From Mermis nigrescens (Eukaryota > Nematoda > Enoplea > Mermithida > Mermithidae): a stretch of 64,000 nt of DNA. The number at the start of each line of letters is the position of its first letter. The stretch's first letter is position 1. Position numbers and translations under genes: made by a program. The stretch spans positions 13,797,814 to 13,861,813 of the forward strand of contig JAVLUZ010000142.1 of assembly GCA_036768485.1 (NCBI GenBank), read 5' to 3'. Shown here one piece after another: positions 37,176 through 48,563 of the stretch. Below the pieces are notes generated by a model. It was not told where the DNA came from, made no database searches, and saw only the letters and a list, made by a program, of their open reading frames with translations.

Positions 37176-37568
37176 TCAAGCCGTCGATTGCGGATATATC
37201 GTTAGGATCACGTACCCGTCGTCGTTGTTCGACTCGGCCAGTACGATTTTCATCGTCCAGCACAGCAGGCTGGAAATGTTACTCCAACCGATCGTATTGA
37301 AGTACGTGGGGGTGACGATCCGCCGCTTCGCCCCATTGCGGTTGATCTTGCCTTCGACGTGTCCGTAGTCCAACGTACGTTGGACCCGATCAGCCAACTC
37401 GTAACGCGGCACCGTGAAATAGGACGTCGAAAATGGATTTTCTTCCTCCAGCGGCTCCCAGATTCTTCGCTCGACGTGCTTGGCCACGTGGCCATAGTAG
37501 GTGTTCTTTGTCAACTCAATTGGCCACTCCATTTGACCGCTTTGATACGTTCCCCAAATACGAACCAT
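37176..37568 (-). CDS. Uncharacterised 130-residue protein
   Basis: This is an intact minus-strand ORF starting at the Met at 37566-37568. The protein is mixed and aromatic-rich with clusters of basic residues in the middle (about residues 70-85: E-G-K-I-N-R-N-G-A-K-R-R) and a hydrophobic/aromatic C-terminus. No signal peptide or membrane segment is visible and I do not recognise the family. An upstream in-frame Met (about 37607) lies in MITE-like DNA, so I prefer the internal one. Its 3' flank has the histone-type stem-loop block shared with the gene at 52146-53097, and its upstream DNA carries a long GTACCGCT array, a motif also found upstream of that gene. The pairing suggests related origin or co-regulation, although the proteins are not alike. 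Confidence 0.5.
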   Translation of the reverse strand: MVRIWGTYQSGQMEWPIELTKNTYYGHVAKHVERRIWEPLEEENPFSTSYFTVPRYELADRVQRTLDYGHVEGKINRNGAKRRIVTPTYFNTIGWSNISSLLCWTMKIVLAESNNDDGYVILTIYPQSTA

Positions 37569-37593
37569 TGTTTTTGAAGGAATAAGCACACAA

Positions 37594-37925
37594 ACACACA
37601 TGGGCACGGGTGCAGGGAGTTATGTAGAAAATTTGTACCGCTGAAAATTCGTACCGCTAAAAATTATACCGTTGAAAATTCGTACCGCTAAAAAATTATA
37701 CCGCTTAAAATTCGTACCGCTGAAAACGTGCGGTTTGCTCGGAAAATTCGTACCGCTGAAAGTTTATACTGCTGAAAATTCGTACCGCTGAAAAAATTGT
37801 ACAGCTAAAAATTTGTACCGTTAAAAATATGCGGTTTGCTCGAAAAAATTCGTACTGCTGAAAGTTTACCGCTAAAAAGTTTATACAGCTAAAAATTCAT
37901 ACCGGTAAACTTATCTTATAAATAT
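37594..37925. repeat. Tandem GTACCGCTGAAAATTC array
   Basis: About 15-16 degenerate copies of a 15-16-bp unit (GTACCGCTGAAAATTC and variants) run from 37625 to 37915. The array directly follows CACACATGGGCACGGG (37594-37609), which resembles the left end of the hAT-like MITE family, though no right end was found. A hairpin made of the same motif in both orientations is at 53160-53200. Confidence 0.75.
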
Positions 37926-38214
37926 AGATGAAGTTAGTGCTAAGATTCATTCGTCTAATTATTTAGGGTTGGTTGTATTGTGGTCAATTAAGTCTGTCTC
38001 GTGTTCATAAATATAATTGACTTATAGTGCTTAATTTGTCAAGTTTTATTTTCCAGAATGGCAGCTGTATTTGATATTAAGCGTGTTGTCCAATCGCAAA
38101 TGGGCCTGCCATCATCGCATTCTTTCTGTTTTATGGAATCGCATTCTTGCTTTTGATGCCCCAGACCGTCAGCAATTAATTACACCTGAATTATGGGACA
38201 CGTCGGTGGAGAAT

Positions 38215-39895
38215 GGGTCGGTGCCGAGTGCGCTGCCTAGTTAGAGTGCGCTGCCAAGTCCGAGAGCGCTGCCAAGTCCGAGAGCGCTGCCGAGGTCAGG
38301 TGAGCTGCCATAGTCGAGTGCGCTGATAGGGCCGAGTGCGCTGCCAGACAGATATTACCGCTTTGCGTGCGAATTATTTCCGCTGATTACTGAAAAACGA
38401 TGTTTCTCCATTAGACTACTTATGTAAACAGTACTTATGTACCTGAGCGCAATTAGGAAGTGTTTTTTTGTTGCAAAATTAAGGTCAGAAACCGAAAAAA
38501 CAACAACTTCCTTAAAAAGTGCTTGAAATCAACTACGAATCATTACTTAGTATTTATGCTATTTAGTGGTTTAAGATAATTCCAAGGCCATTTTAGCTCA
38601 AAAATCTTCGGCTACCTTCAAATAAATACGATTCATCTCAAGCTAAAATACTACACTTTTGTTCTGCTGTATAGAGGCACTATTGACCTCAAATCTTTTA
38701 ATATTTTGCATTTGTAAGAATAATTTAATTTGAACTTTAAAGAGAGTAAAAAAATCTTCAAACAGCAAGCCGAATTGCTTCATTTCGTTGAGAAGTAATA
38801 ATTGTGATAGCCTGTTCCATCTATGTAGCTAGCAATCAACATCCATTTAGAACATCGATGTCTCTTAAAAACTCATAGAACGACAAAGTCCCAAAAATAT
38901 TGTTAGTAAGAAAAAATGGTTGAAAGCTAACGTTAAAACGTAAAACACATCTTTTGACTCTTCTCATTCCCATTCATCATATCAAAATAAAAACAGTAGA
39001 AAAATTAAAATTTGAATTCTGGGCTGCTGTGGATGGGAATGGTTTCTTGACAGTCGGAACCATATGAAGAGATGCACAGCATGGCGGGGGTCAAATATTG
39101 AGCTTTTTTGGGCTAAAATGGCCTCAAAAACTGATATAAACGCCAATATAGAGTTTATATCAATTTCTGGTACTTTTGAAGAAAGTTTTCAATTTTAATC
39201 CACTTTTTGCCTTAATTTTGCCACATTTTTCCCAGAAAATTTTCTCATAGGAAAGAAAAGTCGAGTAGCGTGAAATATAGAATGAAGAGCAAGTGTTACG
39301 TGTTTTTAAATTGATTTTCCTACGACTTAACGGTTAATTGAATGTTTTGTGTCACTTATGCACAAGAATCACTCGTTAGCACGAATAATAGTTGCGTACA
39401 TTTATCTGCATGTATGTACATACCTACTTATCTATGTGCACAAATTCTCAAACGAAAAGTGTTGACGGAAAACGATAATAGATATCTAAGCTAAATGCAG
39501 CATTGGAATAACATCTAAGAACATATTTCTTACTAACAATAAGTTACAATATGTAACCATTGTACATCTGCTAAGAAGCTGCCTAAAATAAGGTATTACT
39601 ATGTATGTAAAGCTTGGGAATTCTGGTGTGTCGGTCTGAAAAAATCCTTTTTTGCTGGAATCAGTTAGCCATTTTGGGGTCTTGATCTTCCTTAAAATCT
39701 CCCCAAAAACGCTTATGAATTCCACTGTGATCAATCGTACCTACTTAGACACAAAGCGGTAGGAAAAAGCATAATTGTACAGATGTACCTACTTACGTAC
39801 TTGCGTAACTACATGCTGTTTATTTGGCAGCGCACTTGGCCCTGTCAGCGCACTCGACTACGGCAGCACATTCGGACCTTGCAGCGCACTCGGAC
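38215..39895. mobile_element. Foldback-like element, GAGTGCGCTGCC family, copy A
   Basis: The left array (38215-38345) consists of roughly 18-bp units such as GTGCGCTGCCAAGTCCGAGA. The right array (39830-39895) is the reverse complement (GGCAGCGCACTCGGAC). The interior shares long stretches with copy B (for example CGCTTTGCGTGCG...GATTACTGAAAAACG near the left array, and the block before the right array). It also holds a GCACAGCATGGCGG repeat (39067-39245) that copy B lacks. The flanks GGAGAAT and AAAAAT are only loosely alike, so the TSD is decayed. It interrupts the 38-46-kb gene. Confidence 0.75.
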
Positions 39896-39955
39896 AAAAA
39901 TACCGGCGATTCTTGGCAATTATTGGTCGATAGCGAATTAGGGCGAGACGAGCCA

Positions 39956-41076
39956 AAAATTATGGGTCGGTGCCGAGTGCGCTGCCTAGTTCGAGTGCGC
40001 TGCCAAGTCCGAGAGCGCTGCCGAGTGCCGAGTCAGGTGAGCTGCCATAGTTGAGTGCGCTGATAGGGCCGAGTGCGCTGCCAAACCGCTTTGCGTGCGC
40101 ATTATTTCCGCTGATTACTGAAAAACGATGTTTCTCCAGTAGACTACTTATGTAAACAGTACTACAAGTAAGAAATCTGATGTGCAATGTTGTCCAACCC
40201 AGAGAAAGAGATCCCACGTATATTGCTCTAGATACTCGAATCCATGCTGCGAAATTCCGATTTGAAGGAGCGACTGCAGTGCATATATGGATTGTCCCTA
40301 ATTTCGACGCTGGTGTTTTGCAAAATCATGAGTTTCAGCTTCTGATGACGGAACTACATTATATCTGAGGCAAATGCGTCATCTCATAGAAAATAAAAGT
40401 CGAGTAGTGCTAAATGTAGAATGAAATGAAGAGCAAGTGTTACGTGTTTTTTAAATTAATTTTCCTACGACTTATCGGTTAATTGAGTGTTTTGTGTCAC
40501 TTATGCATAAAAATCACTCGTTGGCACGAGTAATAGTTGCCTACATTTGTCTGCATGTACATACCTACTTATCTATGAGCACAAATTCTCAAACGAAAAG
40601 TGTTGACGGAAAACGATAATAGATATCTAAGATAAATACAGCATTGGAATAACATATAAGTACATAATTCTCACTAACAATAAGTTATAATATGAAACCA
40701 TTGTTCATCTGCTAAGAGGCTGCCTAAAATAAGGTATTACTATGTGTGTAAAGCTTGGGAATTCTGGTGGGTCAGTCTGGAAAAATCCTTTTTTGCTGGA
40801 ATCAGTTGCCATTTTGGGATCTTGATCTTCCTTGGAATCTCCCCAAAAACGCTTATGGATTTCACTGTGATCAATCGTACCTACTCAGAGACAAAGCGGT
40901 AAGAAAAACTTAATTGTACAGATGTACCTTCTTGCGTACTTGCGTCTGTTTATTTGGCAGCGCACTTGGCCCTGTCAGCGCACTCGACTACGGCAGCACA
41001 CTCGGACCTTGCAGCGCACTCGGACTTGGCAGCGCACTCGGACTAGGCCGCGCACCTGGCCCCCAATCAAAATTAT
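39956..41076. mobile_element. Foldback-like element, GAGTGCGCTGCC family, copy B, 8-bp TSD
   Basis: The element is 39964-41068 (1105 bp), flanked by AAAATTAT (39956-39963 and 41069-41076). The left array GGGTCGGTGCCGAGTGCGCT (to about 40083) is mirrored by the right array GGCAGCGCACTCGGAC (40957-41068). The host reading frame is continuous from one flank to the other once one TSD copy and the element are ignored, so it entered coding sequence. No transposase is encoded. Confidence 0.85.
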
Positions 41077-41410
41077 TTCGTTCATTTTCGATGCGTTTTT
41101 GCGATTGGGGCTCCCTGGCGAGCAATCTGCGAAGTTCGGATCGGCTGCCTATTGGGAAGCCTTTTTTGAAGGCGAATTTGACGAGTGTCAAATCGGCGGC
41201 GCAACGCGTCCTATTTCCGAATTTTACGAAATCGTCGAAGAGTCTCGGCTGCGCGTCAAGCGATTTAATTCAGAAGCCATCGGATACATCATCAAATTCC
41301 AGCATACGAAATTACCTTTATCACCCTCCCGCAAATATTGGACGATATTCTCAAAAAGGTGCTGTCAAATTTCGAGGCAGATGATCGTGTTGAGCTTGAA
41401 ATACAACATC

Positions 41411-42482
41411 CGAATTTCGGTGATGTCTCATCAGCCCCACCAGTCACAACAGCCCCACCGTCCCAACAGCCCCACCAAAAATCCCAACAGCCCCACCAAA
41501 AATCCCAACAGCCCCACCCGTCCCAACAGCCCCACCAGTCCCAACAGCCCCACCGTCCCAACAGCCCCACCGTCCCAACAGCCCCACCAATAATCCCAAC
41601 AGCCCCACGAATCTCAGCAGCCCCACCATCTCAACAGCCCCACCGTCCCCACCAGTCCCAAGAGCCCACCAATCGCAGCAGTTCAACCGTTCCAGCAGTC
41701 CTATCATTCCAACAGTCGCACTGCCCCAACCACACATAAGTGTGGGGGAGGGGATGTTTTGAGTTTAACCCCCAACCCGAAATTCTGGAAATCCCCTTAA
41801 TTATGGTAGACCCCCAGAATTCTATTTTCAGCATATTTCTCGGTCACTTTACCCCACTAGGCGTGGGAAGCTGGGGGCGGGTGTGCACCCTCCTTTCCCG
41901 AGAGACCAAAATTCCCCCCTCCCCGCCCAAAAAAAAATCAAAATACCCCCCCCCCCCAAAAAAAAACCAAAATACCCCCAGAATACAATTTTTGAAATTC
42001 GCCATACCACCATTATTAAGGCCATTTTTTGACCTTTGAAAAATCTTGCACCCCCAGAATTTTCTTGCTGCCCACGTATGTTGGTGGGGCTGTTGGGACG
42101 GTGGGGCTGTTGGGATGGTGGGGCTGTTGGGACGGTGGGGCTGCTAGGATTGGTGGAGTTGTTGGGAATTGGTGGGGATGTTGGGATTATTAGTGGGGCT
42201 GTTGATGCGGTGGGGCTGTTGGGACTGGTGGGGCTGTTGAGATTATTGGGGCTGTTGGGACGATGGGGGTGTTAGGATGGTGGGTCTGTTGGGACTGGTG
42301 GGGCTGTTGGGATCGGTAGGGCTGTTGGGATGGTGGGGCTGTTGGGACTGGTGGGGCTGTTGGGACGGGTGGGGCTGTTGGGATTTTTGGTGTGGCTGTT
42401 GGGACGGTGGGGCTGTTGGGACGGTGGTTGGGACGGTGGGGCTGTTGGGACTGGTGGGGCTCTTGAGACAATCCGAATTTCG
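41411..42482. mobile_element. Foldback-like element, CCCAACAGCCCCACCGT family, copy 3, 9-bp TSD
   Basis: The element is 41420-42473 (1054 bp), flanked by CGAATTTCG (41411-41419 and 42474-42482). Both arms are 17-bp-unit arrays (CCCAACAGCCCCACCGT left, its complement right). The interior begins like copies 1 and 2 (CACATAAGTGTGGGGG) but then passes into a hAT-like MITE right half ending TTGCTGCCCACGTATG (about 42080). The long proline/serine/glutamine open frames over the arrays are by-products of the unit length. Confidence 0.88.
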
Positions 42483-42513
42483 ACAGGCGAATTCTCGTGC
42501 CATTTACGACCAT

Positions 42514-43765
42514 CGAACAGATGATTGTATCTCAAGAGCCCCACCAGTCCCAACAGCCCCACCGTCCCAACAGCCCCACCGTCCCAACAGCCCCACCAAA
42601 AATCCCAACAGCCCCACCCGTCCCAACAGCTCCACCAGTCCCAACAGCCCCTCTTTCCCAACAGCCCCACCAATAATCCCAACAGCCCCACCAATCCCAA
42701 CAGCCCCACCAATCCCAACAGCCCCACCAATCCCAACAGCCCCACCGTCCCAACAGCCCCACCGTCCCAACAGCCTCACCAATAATCTCAACAGCCCCAC
42801 CAGTCCCAACAGCCCCACCAATCCAAACAGCCCCACCGTCCCAACAACCCCACCGTCCCAACAGCCCCACCGTCCCAACAGCCCCACCAATAATCCCAAC
42901 AGCCCACTAGTCCCAAGAGCCCCACCAATCTCAGCAGTTCCATCGTTCCAGCAGTCCTACCGTTCCAACAGTCGCACTGTCCCAACCACACATAAGCTTG
43001 GGGAGGGGATGTTTAGAGTTTAACCCCCTTAAACCCCCAAATTATGGTAGACCCCCGAATTCTATATTTAGCACTTTACCCCACCAGACTTTCCGCTGCC
43101 AATTTTGGTTGCAACTACCCCACTGTTATAATCATAGCTTCAAAGCTGCACGGCACGATCGGTCTGGAGAAGGAGCTTTGAGCCAAAAATGACCTCTCAA
43201 AACTGGCATGAAGTTAAAATAGCGTAAAAACTACGCTAATCCACATTTTCTGGCTATTTTGAAGCAGATTAGCGTGAAAGTTTTGATTTTTATTGAATTT
43301 TAACACTTCACATCGATCTATGCATGCAATATGCAGCTACATTTGGGCAGTACGTACTTTCCTACCTAAATTGTACGTACATCCTGTTCTTTTATGATCA
43401 AACGGAGCCCGTATAAATTCAATAATTCAAAAGTACATCCGCCAAACGCACTTCTCGCAAAATAGCAATCGCAGTAATGGTGGGGCTGTTGGGATTATTG
43501 GTGGGGCTGTTGGGACGATGGGGCTGTTGTGACAGTGGGGTTGTTGGGACGGTGGGGCTGTTGGGACTGGTGGGGCTGTTGGGACGGGTGGGGCTGTTGG
43601 GATTGGTGGGGCTGTTGGAATTATTGGTGGGGCTGTTGGGACGGTGGGGCTGTTGGGACTGGTGGGGCTGTTGGGACGGGTGGGGCTGTTGGAATTTTTG
43701 GTGGGGCTGTTGGGACGGTGGGGCTATTGGGACTGGTGGGGCTCTTGATACATCACCGAACAGAT
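42514..43765. mobile_element. Foldback-like element, CCCAACAGCCCCACCGT family, copy 2, 9-bp TSD
   Basis: The element is 42523-43756 (1234 bp), flanked by CGAACAGAT (42514-42522 and 43757-43765). The left array runs to about 42985 and the right array from about 43480 to 43750; the interior closely follows copy 1. It lies only 40 bp from the end of copy 3, in the same host gene. Confidence 0.88.
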
Positions 43766-43808
43766 GAATGCCGAGCGAAATCTCAGCGTTACCGAAAAAG
43801 CGGAGCAC

Positions 43809-44073
43809 CACACCTGGGCGTGGGGTTTGTGGGGGTATGCACCCCCCAGAAACCAAAATACCCCCCCAGAAATCAAAATACCCCCCCCCAGAATTCAATT
43901 TTTAAAATTTTTTTTCGTTTTTTTCGCAATTTTTGATGCCAATGGATAGTGCTTGATGAGAAACGTCGAAAAATGGTGTTTTTATCGCCATACCACCATT
44001 TTTAAGGCCATTTTTCGACCTTCAAAAAAATCTTGCACCCCCCCCCCCAGAATTTTCTTGCTGCCCACGTATG
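43809..44073. mobile_element. hAT-like MITE in coding sequence, no TSD
   Basis: A 265-bp copy, CACACCTGGGCG ... CCCACGTATG, almost identical to 44807-45071 and 50584-50824. The flanks CGGAGCAC and GTCGAAAC do not match, so it either arose by recombination between copies or the target was deleted on insertion. Confidence 0.85.
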
Positions 44074-44798
44074 GTCGAAACGTGTTTTCGATTTTGACGA
44101 CCAAATGCGGCTAAAAGTCGTGTCAGTTGAAAAACTGAAAGGCGTCGGCGTCAATACTAGACACAAAAATTCGGCTGCCAGGATCGTCAATTGGAGCCAG
44201 TGGTTCGAGAAACACTGTGGACACGGTGGTTGCTTTTTGCAGGTGAGAGATAATAATTATGATGATGACTAAGCTTTTCAAAATCATTAAAAAATAATCT
44301 CACTTATTTTTCTGTGCAGCGATTGAAATAACTTTAAAAACTTATAACAAAATTAATCGCAAGCTTTTTCTTGGGGACTCCATTATTTAATTAGCGATAT
44401 TTTATTATGTGTATGTTTGCTTTGTCTGCTCGTTACTGCAAATGAAAGATAAATCACGTAGAAGGGGTTGTGCTTTGAACGGAGGAAAGCGTGAAAAATC
44501 AAATGGAAACCTAAAACGAGGTGATAATAATAATAATTAAAATAATAATAATAATGGGAATGACGACTAAGATTTAAATACCTACTTAACCTACCTATTG
44601 AAAAAATTTAAGTGAAAAACAATTGGCTTATTCATCTCTCAGCATCGATTGAAAAAACTATAAAAAATTTTTAAGGTTGTCATGCAGGCATGTGCCCTTT
44701 TAGCGTATAATGTTATGCTCGTATTGCAACGTGTTTTTTAATCGATCCATTAAAAAAGTATTTTGCTTCAAAGCCTCGATAAATAGCACGATTATCTA

Positions 44799-45079
44799 CT
44801 CATAACCACACCTGGGCGTGGGGGGGGTTTGGGGGGGTATGCACCCCCCCCAGAAACCAAAATACCCCCCCCCCAGAAATCAAAATACCCCCAGAATTCA
44901 ATTTTTGAAAATTTTTTTCGTTTTTTTCGCAATTTTTTGATGCCAATGGATAGTGCTTGATGAGAAACGTCGAAAAATGGTGTTTTTATCGCCATACCAC
45001 CATTTTTAAGGCCATTTTTTGAGCTTCCAAAAAATCTTGCACCCCCAGAATTTTCTTGCTGCCCACGTATGCTCATAAC
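44799..45079. mobile_element. hAT-like MITE, perfect 8-bp TSD
   Basis: The element is 44807-45071 (265 bp), flanked by CTCATAAC (44799-44806 and 45072-45079). Here the base after the TSD differs on the two sides, so the TSD is exactly 8 bp and the element ends are exactly CACACC...TATG. It sits in the intron (44243-45560) of the decayed 38-46-kb gene. Confidence 0.92.
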
Positions 45080-46450
45080 TTAACATTTTTTGAATTTGAT
45101 TTCTACAGATATTGAACTAACACATAATTTCTTCAAGCTTCATAATTGTTCAATTCTTTTATAAATGTTTATTCGACGTATGGTATTTTGAATTTCTGTA
45201 AAGCTTTAAAATTCTATTCATTCTGCAGAGATTGATTAAAGTTAATCAAGTAAATAATAGTTAATTATAGCTAAATAATAAAACAGGTGCATGAAAATAG
45301 AATCTGTGTGACTATTTTGTAAATTTATATAATGAAGATATGTAAATACATTTTATTATTTTTAAAATTGTTAAGCGCCTATCTCATTCGGTGTGTCGAA
45401 TATGAAATTGACTTTGTCCTAGCTGTGCATCATTTCTTTATTGCTTCATTTTTGTTAATATATAAAATAAAAAGTCGATATTTTTGAAACTGCGGATCGA
45501 AAATAATCGTTTAGTTGAATTTTTTTTAATTTCAATGTACGATAAAAGGGTGTTTCGTAGATTAAAAATGACGACAATTTGTGCATGGCGAGGGCGGTAG
45601 TCGTCGCGAAAGCCAAACTCGAAAATCATCCCCAGTTGAAAGCGATTCAAAATGGGGATCAAGGAAGGCCCACTAGCGTCCAAAAGCGTTTGGCGGAGCA
45701 GCTTATGCAGGACGCTGGACTCGGCGATTATGCTGGCGAGTGCGGGATCGAGCAGGCTGAAAAAATTCAGCAGATTCTGGCTCCGAATATCAGCTAAAAA
45801 TTTATTCGGAAGAACATTTTAATGCTATCGTCTTTAAAGGCCCACCAGCCGAACAAATTCTGCACATTTATCTGCACGATCGCCATTATGACGTAATCAC
45901 CCGAATGCCGGTGTAGCGTCGTTATGTGTCCGTGGTCCGGCCAGACACTTTACGATGCGGCAAAGTGTCCGGCGGACACATTACGATGAGCAGTAAAGTG
46001 TCCGGCCTTTCTGTAAAGTGTCCGGGTCGTGTTGTTCTTATTTTTCGTAACAGTAGCAAAGTTGCATATGCATGTATGTACTTATTCAACAATAAACTGA
46101 CTATTGTTTACGCATAATGCAATGCTGTGACCTTTGACCGCTTGTTATGATCAAAAATCGTATGACTTTTTGGTTGCTTCTGATGGGATGCGGAAAATTC
46201 GTCCCCGACAATTTGTCCCCGACGATTCGTCCCCGACAATTCGTCCCTTAACAATTCGTCCCCAGGAAAATTCGTCCCCAGGAAAATTCGTCCCCAAACA
46301 ATTCGTTCCCAAACAATTCATCCCTGTGCAGTATAAAGTGTGTCTTCAATTTGCCTCGTAGATCAACTTAAGCTCTCATCACGATGAGTAAGTTAGGTTT
46401 TTTAAATGAAAACATTTACATTGTGTGATCTAATTAATCAGTGCTCAATA

Positions 46451-47264
46451 ATGAACGGCAATTTCGTCAAATCTGAAAAGAATTTTAAAAAACTTGTGCA
46501 CGATGGGTACGTCTATACTTTGTCTAAAGGTACCGCTGATGGCGAACATGGAATATGGGTGTGCGAGAAGCGCGGCACTTGTAAAGGGCGGGTTTGGACG
46601 GAAGGTCTTACGGACAATGTTGAAAAAACTGTTACCGCTCATAATCATGCTGCCCAAGCTGCGAGATCAGAAGCGATCAGGATCGTCGATGAAATGAAGC
46701 ACCGGGCTGCTACCACCCAAGAATTACCTCAGCAAATCCTTTCAACGGCTGTACAAAATACTCATGCTAACGTATTAGCTGTTTTACCAAGAAAAGAATC
46801 GTTGAAACGCACTATTCGTAACGTTCATAATCAAAATGGCGGTGCACCACCATTGCCTAACACGTTAGCTGATTTAATTTTTCCACAAAAATACACAGAA
46901 ATTACGGTTGATGGAAATGCCCAACCGTTTTTGATGTACGACTCAGATCAAACGATGCTTCCAGGTCGCATACTTATTTTTACGACACCAGATAATTTGC
47001 GCATATTGGCCGAAAGTCGTGAATGGTTTGCAGATGGCACGTTTCATACAGCGCCTCAGCTTTTTCAACAGCTTTATACTTTGCACGTCGTTCGATTTGA
47101 TGCTGTGATTCCAGTTGTTTACGCCCTACTCCCAAACAAAACCAGAGCTACTTATGTGAAGTTGCTTCAAGAATTAAAGCATCTGCTGCCAAGATTACAA
47201 CCACAATCGTTGATGACCGATTTTGAGCTAGCAGCAATGCAGGCCTTCGATGCAGAATTTCCAG
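46451..47264 (+). CDS. FLYWCH/MULE transposase, exon 1
   Basis: The N-terminal part looks like an FLYWCH-type zinc-binding domain (Y-V-Y-T-L, then W-V-C-E-K-R-G-T-C-K-G-R-V, and T-A-H-N-H). The MULE catalytic core follows: W-F-A-D-G-T-F carries the first aspartate and L-M-T-D-F-E-L-A-A the second. I chose the Met of M-N-G-N-F-V-K-S because the domain begins right after it; the frame is open from 46406. The exon ends CCAG|GTAAAA in phase 1. Codons past the donor (to 47440) are read-through. The protein cuts and pastes the element in the nucleus. Confidence 0.8.
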
Positions 47265-47961
47265 GTAAAATCAACATTAATTTAGTAGATATAGGTGTGC
47301 ATGCATTTTTTCAGAATATGTGGCCTTTGCAGCGGTTAGATCTTCAGGCTTGCAAACGAGAGACCCGGCTTCAAATCCGTTGTCACGCACACTTTTTCAT
47401 TACGCATTGTAATCCAAAAATTTTAGGTTTGTTGCATTAATTAATCTTTTTAGGTTAATTTACTATAAATTTTTATGTTAATTTTTAACCTAAAAAAATT
47501 AATGCAACGGATTCCCCTTAATTTTTTTAGGTTTAGGGCCTATTTTTTTACAGTGTAAAACCATCAAAAACATATTAACCAAAACCAAAAATTAAAAATT
47601 TTTAAACGTTTTCCCCAGCTTAAAATATAAATATTGGCATTAATTTACATTTCAATAAGTATACTACATATTTATTAAAATATGTTGTAGAAAATAATAT
47701 TGATAGGTTTGATTCATTTAATACACACACTGAAAAAACCAGATTTAAAATGAAAAGTCCACGAAAAATAGACTATTTTTTCAAATAATATCATTTCCTA
47801 AAAACTAGGTAGTGTCTAATGCAGAATTTCCAGGTAGTATTTTAAAACTCAAAATATATAGATAAGTCATAGCTGATTTTACATTCATATCTGAATCTTA
47901 TCTATGCATATCTAAATAAAATGAGTGTAAATATAATACGACCATTTTTTGTCATTTATAG
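47265..47961 (+). other. Intron of MULE transposase with duplicated donor-side sequence
   Basis: A 697-bp AT-rich intron, GTAAAA ... TTTATAG. The sequence GCAGAATTTCCAGGTA at the exon-1 end (47252-47267) recurs about 570 bp later (about 47820-47835), giving a second potential donor. A small inverted repeat (TTGCATTAATTAATC...TTAATGCAAC) lies at about 47430-47510. Confidence 0.6.
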
Positions 47962-48563
47962 GTATACAAAAAACCGGTTGCTTCTTCCATTTGTGTCAAA
48001 ATATTTGGCGTCGAGTTCAAGCTGAAGGGCTTCAACAGCAGTATCAACAATCTCACGAATTCGCGATGTGGGCTCGAGCTATTCCTTCATTGGCGTTTGT
48101 TCCTCAGCACGAAGTGGAAGCTGCATTCGATCAGCTTATTGAACAAGAAAATTTTCCGCCCGAGATTTTACCTATCGCTAATTACTTTGAAGACACTTAT
48201 ATTGGGCGACGTTTGAGGCGTGGCCGGCAAATTCCCTCATTTCCGATTGAGCTGTGGAACGTCCATCAGAGATCACTCAATGGCCAGTCCTGTACTAATA
48301 ACGACGTGGAAGGTTGGCATCGCGGCTTTTTGGCCACTTGTGGATCTTTTTTCCCAAACATTTATAAATTTGTCGACTGTTTGAAAAAACAACAGCATTT
48401 ACATGCTTACGAAATCGCTCAATTGACAGCCGGAAATCTTATCAATAGGAAGAATAAGAAATACGAAATGATTTCTAGCCGTATCCAGCGCATAGTCGAA
48501 GATTTGGCGAATCGTGATTTAATCGATTATTTACGTGGAATTTCGTACAATTACGAATTTTAG
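47962..48563 (+). CDS. FLYWCH/MULE transposase, exon 2
   Basis: Entered in phase 1, completing a glycine codon. It has G-C-F-F-H-L-C-Q, the C-x-x-x-H element of MULE transposases, and N-N-D-V-E-G-W-H-R, which carries the third acidic residue. The C-terminal part is helical and basic. It ends at the stop at 48561-48563, about 150 bp before the right terminal array. Both exons look intact, so the source copy may be young or still functional. Confidence 0.8.

Larger units (their letters stand above)
38058..45911 (+). pseudogene. Decayed gene resembling N-terminal region of element-type polB proteins, split by insertions
   Basis: Coding fragments on the plus strand lie at about 38058-38214, 39896-39963, 41069-41419, 42474-42522, 43757-43808, 44074-44242 (ending CAG|GTGAGA) and, after an intron, 45561-45911. 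The last exon has N-D-D-N-L-C-M-A-R-A-V-V-V-A-K-A and H-D-R-H-Y-D-V-I-T-R-M-P. These are motifs I know from large uncharacterised insect and cnidarian proteins in which this region precedes a type-B DNA polymerase domain, often linked to Maverick/Polinton-like elements. No polymerase domain is present after 49668. Between fragments lie transposons with TSDs. There are also small frame changes (about 41300 and 45795) that the insertions do not explain, so the gene is dead. Assignment rests on remembered motif order and is moderate. Confidence 0.6.

Noticed and set aside
36899..37300. Plus-strand open frame sharing a stretch with the one at 52026
   Set aside because: The similarity is only the identical 65-bp 3' block read backwards.
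42550..43750. CRISPR array
   Set aside because: Units are contiguous, degenerate and without spacers, in a eukaryotic genome; inverted arrays with TSDs identify a transposon.
41338..43936. Long proline/glutamine/serine- or glycine/leucine/tryptophan-rich open frames on both strands
   Set aside because: They follow the 17-bp-unit arrays of the foldback-like elements in every frame; the repeat itself keeps them open. Not genes.
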